Assembly (NCBI GenBank): GCA_963724285.1
Contig: CAVRUD010000032.1
Location: 62,001-126,000, forward strand
Reading direction: 5' to 3'
DNA from: CAVRUD01 sp963724285
Lineage (GTDB): Bacteria > Chloroflexota > Chloroflexia > Thermomicrobiales > UBA6265
Length of the DNA stretch: 64,000 nucleotides
The position numbers and the translations under genes are program-made. Numbering within the stretch: the first letter of the stretch is position 1; each line of letters begins with the position of its first letter. The notes under the pieces are model-generated. The model saw nothing but the letters and a program-made list of their open reading frames with translations. It searched no databases and was not told the DNA's origin. Below are positions 60,522 through 64,000 of this stretch, one piece after another.

Positions 60522-60873
60522 GGGAACGGGCTCTCCTGTTCGTGGTTGACGGCTGACCACGACGGCCGGAGCTCCCTTGGTCCGCCGCCTGATCCTTGAT
60601 CGTGATCAGGGTACCCGGATCTCACCACGCCGTGCGAGGTTCTACCACATTGAACACCGGCACCAGTTCGGTACTTCTCCATGTCCGGCGACCGCCGGCC
60701 AGATGGGCCTCCAATCGGCGCGGGTCAAATGTCCTAGGACCTTTGGAACGTGCGAAATACGCATTGTTGCGGATGTTTATGTCCTGTGCACTCGATACGA
60801 TCTAGCCAATCGCCTCACTGAGACGACGGACGTGCCACCGGTTGGGGCGACTGCAACCACAGGAGGGACGCGC
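60522..60873. other. Intergenic region upstream of the amidase operon
   Basis: About 350 bases between divergent genes. It is AT-richer around 60740-60800 (AAATACGCATTGTTGCGGAT, GATACGATCTAGCCAATCGC) and has CAAATGTCCTAGGACCTTTG (60726-60745), an imperfect palindrome centred on TCCTAGGA. Probably holds both promoters. Confidence 0.45.
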
Positions 60874-60963
60874 ATGGGCAACGAGCGATCTCCCACCACT
60901 CCCCTGGCAACACCCGCTTCAAGTACGCCGTCGCACACACGAGCAGGAGCGTCCCGTGACTGA
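60874..60963 (+). CDS. Possible 29-residue leader peptide
   Basis: ATG at 60874 with a strong AGGAGGG six bases upstream, giving MGNERSPTTPLATPASSTPS HTRAGASRD. Its TGA (60961-60963) overlaps the GTG start of the amidase (60956) in another frame, so its translation could couple to that gene. Alternatively it is the true N terminus of the amidase with a frameshift. Confidence 0.35.
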   Translation: MGNERSPTTPLATPASSTPSHTRAGASRD

Positions 60964-62221
60964 GACAGCCGAACCAACCGTCGGAGTCCCAGAAGACCTC
61001 GCCGCCAATCCCGCGTACCAGGAAAAGTTGGAGCAAATCTACAAGGAGGTCGAGCAAGAAGGCGGACTCATCCCGGATCCAGGTGTCGATTTTGGGCCGC
61101 CTCAGGACGAGAGCGATACCTTCTTTATCGGGCGCGAATTCACCCTGGATGAGTTCCGGAAGTGGTTCGCGGTCCAGCGCCTGGGCAGCCGCCCGTTCAA
61201 CGCGGTCGGGTACCACCACACCGAGGTGCCACGTCCCAAGGACTGGGCCGGAACCCGTTCGTTGAAGGGTATTTTCGACTTCTACCGGGATGAGCTGGAG
61301 TGGCCCGAAGGCACAGGGCCGCATATCTGGGTCTACTCCGGAGAACATGGCTACAGCCCGGGCACTCCCAGGATCTACATCGGCACTCACCCTGCCTACG
61401 ACGGCATCGGCATGAACTTCCGCAACATTCGGTGGCTCCACATCGAGCATATCTGGAACGGCGACGACGCCGAGTTCAGCACCAAAATGAAGGAGGTCAG
61501 CGGCCAGGTGCTGGGAATCGTCTGCGCCCGCCACAAACACGCCAACCGTGAAATCCCGCTCAAGTTCATCCTGGACGGCGGGATGAACAACCCCGAGGTG
61601 CCGCTCGGCATCATGTACCACCGCGATCAGAACGGGATCAACGGGCAACGACCGAAGTCGTGTCCCGGCAACAAGGTGACACACGAGAATCTGGATCCCG
61701 TTGTTCTCCGCATTGCCCGCGATGGGGTAGGGCCGGACGGCATCGACTTCAAGGTGAAGACCGAAGCCGGGGACCTGGTGGCCGCCACCGGCGCCATCGC
61801 TCGGGACGCCCCGCGGACGAACGCGGGCGGGAACGCGCGCCAGCTCACCGAAGGCAAAACGTACGAAACCACCGGCTTCACCGACGGCGGCGAATCGATC
61901 GAAGGCTCACCCCGCTGGTACCGGCTCAATAACAAGAAGTGGGTCCATGCCAGCGGAGGGACCTACAAGAAACTTCCTGGCGGCGTCCGCGACTTCAAGG
62001 CCGACGAGCGCCGGCTCACCATCGGGGCCAACCAGGCATCGATCCGTCCGGGCCCCTCGCGAGACAGCGGTGAACCCAAAGGTTCGTTGGAAGCCGGTTC
62101 GACCCACAAAGTCGACGGCTTCACCGACAAGGGGCAGGAGATCGACGGGGTCAGCCGGTGGTATCGCCTCGCCGGCAACGCCGGTTGGGTCCACGCCAGC
62201 GGCTGGGCACTGGACGGGTAA
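60956..62221 (+). CDS. N-acetylmuramoyl-L-alanine amidase-like (amidase_2/PGRP) protein with two SH3 domains
   Basis: A 421-residue protein. GTG at 60956 follows AGCAGGAGCGTCCC. No signal peptide is evident. Residues about 75-265 resemble the amidase_2/PGRP fold: FNAVGYHHTEVPRPKDWAGT with His87 as a likely zinc ligand, HIWVYSGEHGYSPGTPRIYI, MYHRDQNGINGQRPKSCPGN with His222 and Cys236. Two bacterial SH3 domains follow (about 285-340 and 350-421), each with the form GxxYETTGFTDGGESIEGSP RWYRL and ending WVHASG. The enzyme class cleaves the bond between muramic acid and the peptide; SH3 parts bind cell wall. It is the first of three co-directional genes with a lipase-like protein. Confidence 0.75.
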   Translation: MTETAEPTVGVPEDLAANPAYQEKLEQIYKEVEQEGGLIPDPGVDFGPPQDESDTFFIGREFTLDEFRKWFAVQRLGSRPFNAVGYHHTEVPRPKDWAGTRSLKGIFDFYRDELEWPEGTGPHIWVYSGEHGYSPGTPRIYIGTHPAYDGIGMNFRNIRWLHIEHIWNGDDAEFSTKMKEVSGQVLGIVCARHKHANREIPLKFILDGGMNNPEVPLGIMYHRDQNGINGQRPKSCPGNKVTHENLDPVVLRIARDGVGPDGIDFKVKTEAGDLVAATGAIARDAPRTNAGGNARQLTEGKTYETTGFTDGGESIEGSPRWYRLNNKKWVHASGGTYKKLPGGVRDFKADERRLTIGANQASIRPGPSRDSGEPKGSLEAGSTHKVDGFTDKGQEIDGVSRWYRLAGNAGWVHASGWALDG

Positions 62222-62248
62222 GGGCGGGCCGCGTCGCGGTGCCTTCCG

Positions 62249-62316
62249 GTAGGGGCAGGGCTTGCCCTGCCCAGTTCCGCGAGTGCGTGGCCGGGCAGGG
62301 CAAGCCCTGCCCCTAC
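62249..62316. repeat. R4-variant paired palindrome
   Basis: GTAGGGGCAGGGCTTGCCCT then GCCC (62249-62272) and the complement at 62293-62316, 20 bases apart. Same outer bases as R4 but a different inner palindrome. It sits between amidase and hydrolase genes and could form a strong hairpin in their mRNA. Confidence 0.7.
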
Positions 62317-62390
62317 AAGCCGAATGCGCCAGCGAACGGCGATTGATACGTACCCAGACCCCGCCGGTCTCGGAGGGAAGGAGCTTCCCC

Positions 62391-63698
62391 ATGCCATTTC
62401 AGACGGTCTCCGGGCAGGAATATGCCCTGATCTCCTTTGACGAGGACGGCCACGAGCGGACCGACGATCCGGCCGGGAACGGCGGTCTGTTCAGCGACAT
62501 CCTGCTGGACCGGGCCGGATCGGAACCGATCACCGACATCTTCTTCTTCAGCCACGGCTGGAAAGGCGATGTCCCCCGGGCCATCGAGCAATACGACGAG
62601 TGGGTCACGGCCCAGGCCGCGCTCGCCGCCGACCTCGATGCGATGACGCAGCGGCGGCCAAACTTCCTGCCGCTGCGGATTGGGCTGCACTGGCCCAGCC
62701 AACCCTGGGGAGAGGAGGATTTCGGCGGCAACGACTTCGCGCCGGGCCCTGGGGCGTCCGCCGAAGTCCTGGTCGAGCGATACCTGGAGATCCTGGGGGA
62801 TGCACCCGGCATCCGGGCGGACCTCGAGACGATCGTGGCGGCCGCTCGGGACAACGCCGCCGCGACCGAACTGCCGCCGGAGGTCCGCGATGCCTATCTC
62901 CATCTCGATGCCGCCCTCGATCTCGGGGCGGAGGGAGAGGGTGCCCCGCCGGACGCCGACCGGGAACCGTTCGATCCGGACGTCGCCTTTGTCAACGGCG
63001 AAGTTGAGGCGGCCAGTTTCGGTGGCGGGTTCTTCGGCGGAATCCTGGGCCCCCTACGCCAACTCTCGTTCTGGAAGATGAAGAAGCGCGCCCGCACGGT
63101 CGGCGAGGACGACATGCACCGCTTTCTCGCCGCCATCCAGGAGCGGACCTCCACCCTCCCGGCCCGGGTCCACCTGATGGGCCACAGCTTTGGGTGCATC
63201 GTCGTTTCGGCCATGATCGGGGGTAAGGATGGCGCCCAGACCCTGCCCCGGCCGGTCGACTCCGTGGTCCTGGTCCAGGGAGCCCTGTCACTCTGGTCGT
63301 ACTGCCTCAAGATCCCCCACCTCGACTCGACGCCGGGCTATTTCCACCGCCTGATCGCCGAGGGCAAGGTCAGTGGCCCGGTGGTGACAACCCGTTCCAA
63401 GCATGACAGCGCGGTCGGGCGGTTCTACCCGCTGGCAGCCCAGATCGGCCCGCAAGACTTCGTCCCTGGGCTGCCCAAGCACGGCGGGATCGGCGCCTGG
63501 GGCATCCAGGGGTTGGACAGCGGCGTCGTCGACCAGCCGATGCTACCGGCGACGGAAGCGTATGGGTTCGCCCCAAAGACCGTCTACAACCTCGAGAGCA
63601 GCGAGTTCATCCGCGACGGAGGCGGGCCGTCCGGCGCCCACAGCGACATCGCCGGCCCGGAAGTCGCCCACGCCATCTGGCAGGCGGCCCTGCCATAG
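62391..63698 (+). CDS. Alpha/beta hydrolase, lipase-like
   Basis: A 435-residue cytoplasmic protein. The ATG at 62391 follows GGAGGGAAGGAGCTTCCCC. DIFFFSHGWKGDVPRAIEQY carries the oxyanion HGW; VHLMGHSFGCIVVSAMIGG has the nucleophile Ser266; the C-terminal SGAHSDIAGPEVAHAIW likely holds the catalytic His. A long insertion (about 120-225) separates strand 4 from the elbow. It has no signal peptide. The family is lipase/esterase-like but no substrate is known. The next gene starts 11 bases after its TAG, with AGGAGAGG overlapping the stop, so the two are co-expressed. Confidence 0.85.
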   Translation: MPFQTVSGQEYALISFDEDGHERTDDPAGNGGLFSDILLDRAGSEPITDIFFFSHGWKGDVPRAIEQYDEWVTAQAALAADLDAMTQRRPNFLPLRIGLHWPSQPWGEEDFGGNDFAPGPGASAEVLVERYLEILGDAPGIRADLETIVAAARDNAAATELPPEVRDAYLHLDAALDLGAEGEGAPPDADREPFDPDVAFVNGEVEAASFGGGFFGGILGPLRQLSFWKMKKRARTVGEDDMHRFLAAIQERTSTLPARVHLMGHSFGCIVVSAMIGGKDGAQTLPRPVDSVVLVQGALSLWSYCLKIPHLDSTPGYFHRLIAEGKVSGPVVTTRSKHDSAVGRFYPLAAQIGPQDFVPGLPKHGGIGAWGIQGLDSGVVDQPMLPATEAYGFAPKTVYNLESSEFIRDGGGPSGAHSDIAGPEVAHAIWQAALP

Positions 63699-63709
63699 GA
63701 GAGGTCCCA

Positions 63710-64000
63710 TGCCAGACGAAGAGCAGCAGCCTATTCCAAACGGGATCGACGCCACCACGGGCCAGCCCCTGCCGGGAATCCTGGAGTCCGCCCTTGAGCA
63801 ACTGGCGGCGCAGAGCGAGCACCCGTCGGTGGCGGAGCAGGCCAGCCAGGAACGCGACTTCAACCAGCAACCCAACTTCGGCGCGATCGGCGATGTCGAC
63901 CCCAACGATCTCAGCCAGACCGGCTGGGGCATCATCTTGCCCGCCGATGCCGATGGCTCCGTCAAGGACGCGTTGAAGCAGTTGCTCGACCACCGCCAGG
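63710..64000 (+). CDS. Start of a protein resembling predicted caspase-fold (C25-like) peptidases
   Basis: The first 97 codons: MPDEEQQPIPNGIDATTGQP, LEQLAAQSEHPSVAEQASQE, FGAIGDVDPNDLSQTGWGII, ADADGSVKDALKQLLDHRQ. The pattern G-V-DPN-L-TGWGxIL-DAD-xVKxAL-LLxHR is one I recall from the N termini of large bacterial proteins with a C25/caspase-like peptidase domain. That domain would lie off the right edge, so the call is tentative. RBS AGGAGAGG overlaps the stop codon of the hydrolase gene. Confidence 0.5.

Noticed and set aside
1..64000. tRNA or rRNA genes
   Set aside because: No cloverleaf-like or rRNA-like sequence was recognised by eye; a covariance search would be needed to exclude small RNAs.

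Overview
The window is GC-rich (roughly two thirds G+C by eye) chromosomal bacterial DNA. It looks like a Chloroflexota genome of the Thermomicrobia/Sphaerobacter kind. That placement is an inference from several traits: Uma2-family nucleases, large LuxR-type ATPase regulators, F420/FMN luciferase-like oxidoreductases, secreted proteins with Ala/Pro/Ser-rich mature N termini, and many dispersed palindromic repeats between genes. No rRNA, tRNA or CRISPR array was recognised.

Layout. 1-773: 5' part of nuoH (complex I). 938-3610: small defence or toxin-antitoxin-type genes (membrane-anchored Mrr nuclease, DUF104-Uma2 fusion, DUF4258/DUF2283 pair), partly frameshifted. 3692-7759: peptide ABC transporter (binding protein and two permeases, no ATPases). 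8120-11969: hypothetical and secreted proteins, a GlsB-type membrane protein, a hydrolase remnant and a methyltransferase. 12250-19186: first regulator/oxidoreductase cluster (secreted SnoaL-cupin protein, Tam-like methyltransferase, FAD monooxygenase, LuxR-type ATPase regulator). 19791-23301: three secreted proteins resembling a DUF916/WxL surface system. 23741-26066: zinc-ribbon DUF4870 protein and a calcium-repeat remnant. 26271-37970: second regulator/oxidoreductase cluster (LuxR-type ATPase regulator, secreted beta-propeller, cupin and SnoaL proteins with a tandem-duplication scar, luciferase-like and VAO-type flavoenzymes, MFS transporter, MarR regulator with a clear operator). 38261-40397: insertion sequence, related MITE and palindromic repeats. 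40482-47470: phosphotransferase, two-component system, ATP-grasp ligase, epimerase. 47525-54291: XRE regulator divergent from a sugar ABC transporter and a glycogen-debranching-type enzyme. 54408-55858: second insertion sequence. 56062-59283: RraA-like protein, F420-type oxidoreductase, PIN toxin/HTH antitoxin. 59598-64000: PHP-type metallohydrolase, then an operon of a peptidoglycan-amidase-like protein with SH3 domains, an alpha/beta hydrolase and the start of a protein that may be a caspase-fold peptidase.

Two features run through the whole window. First, more than a dozen recognisable genes carry single-base frameshifts, often in G/C runs, which suggests an uncorrected assembly at least as much as gene decay. 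Where one or a few base corrections restore a family-like protein I call it a CDS over the reconstructed span; fragments are called pseudogenes. Second, the intergenic DNA is dominated by several families of inverted-repeat elements, called R1 to R6 below, some of which supply the stop codons of neighbouring genes.
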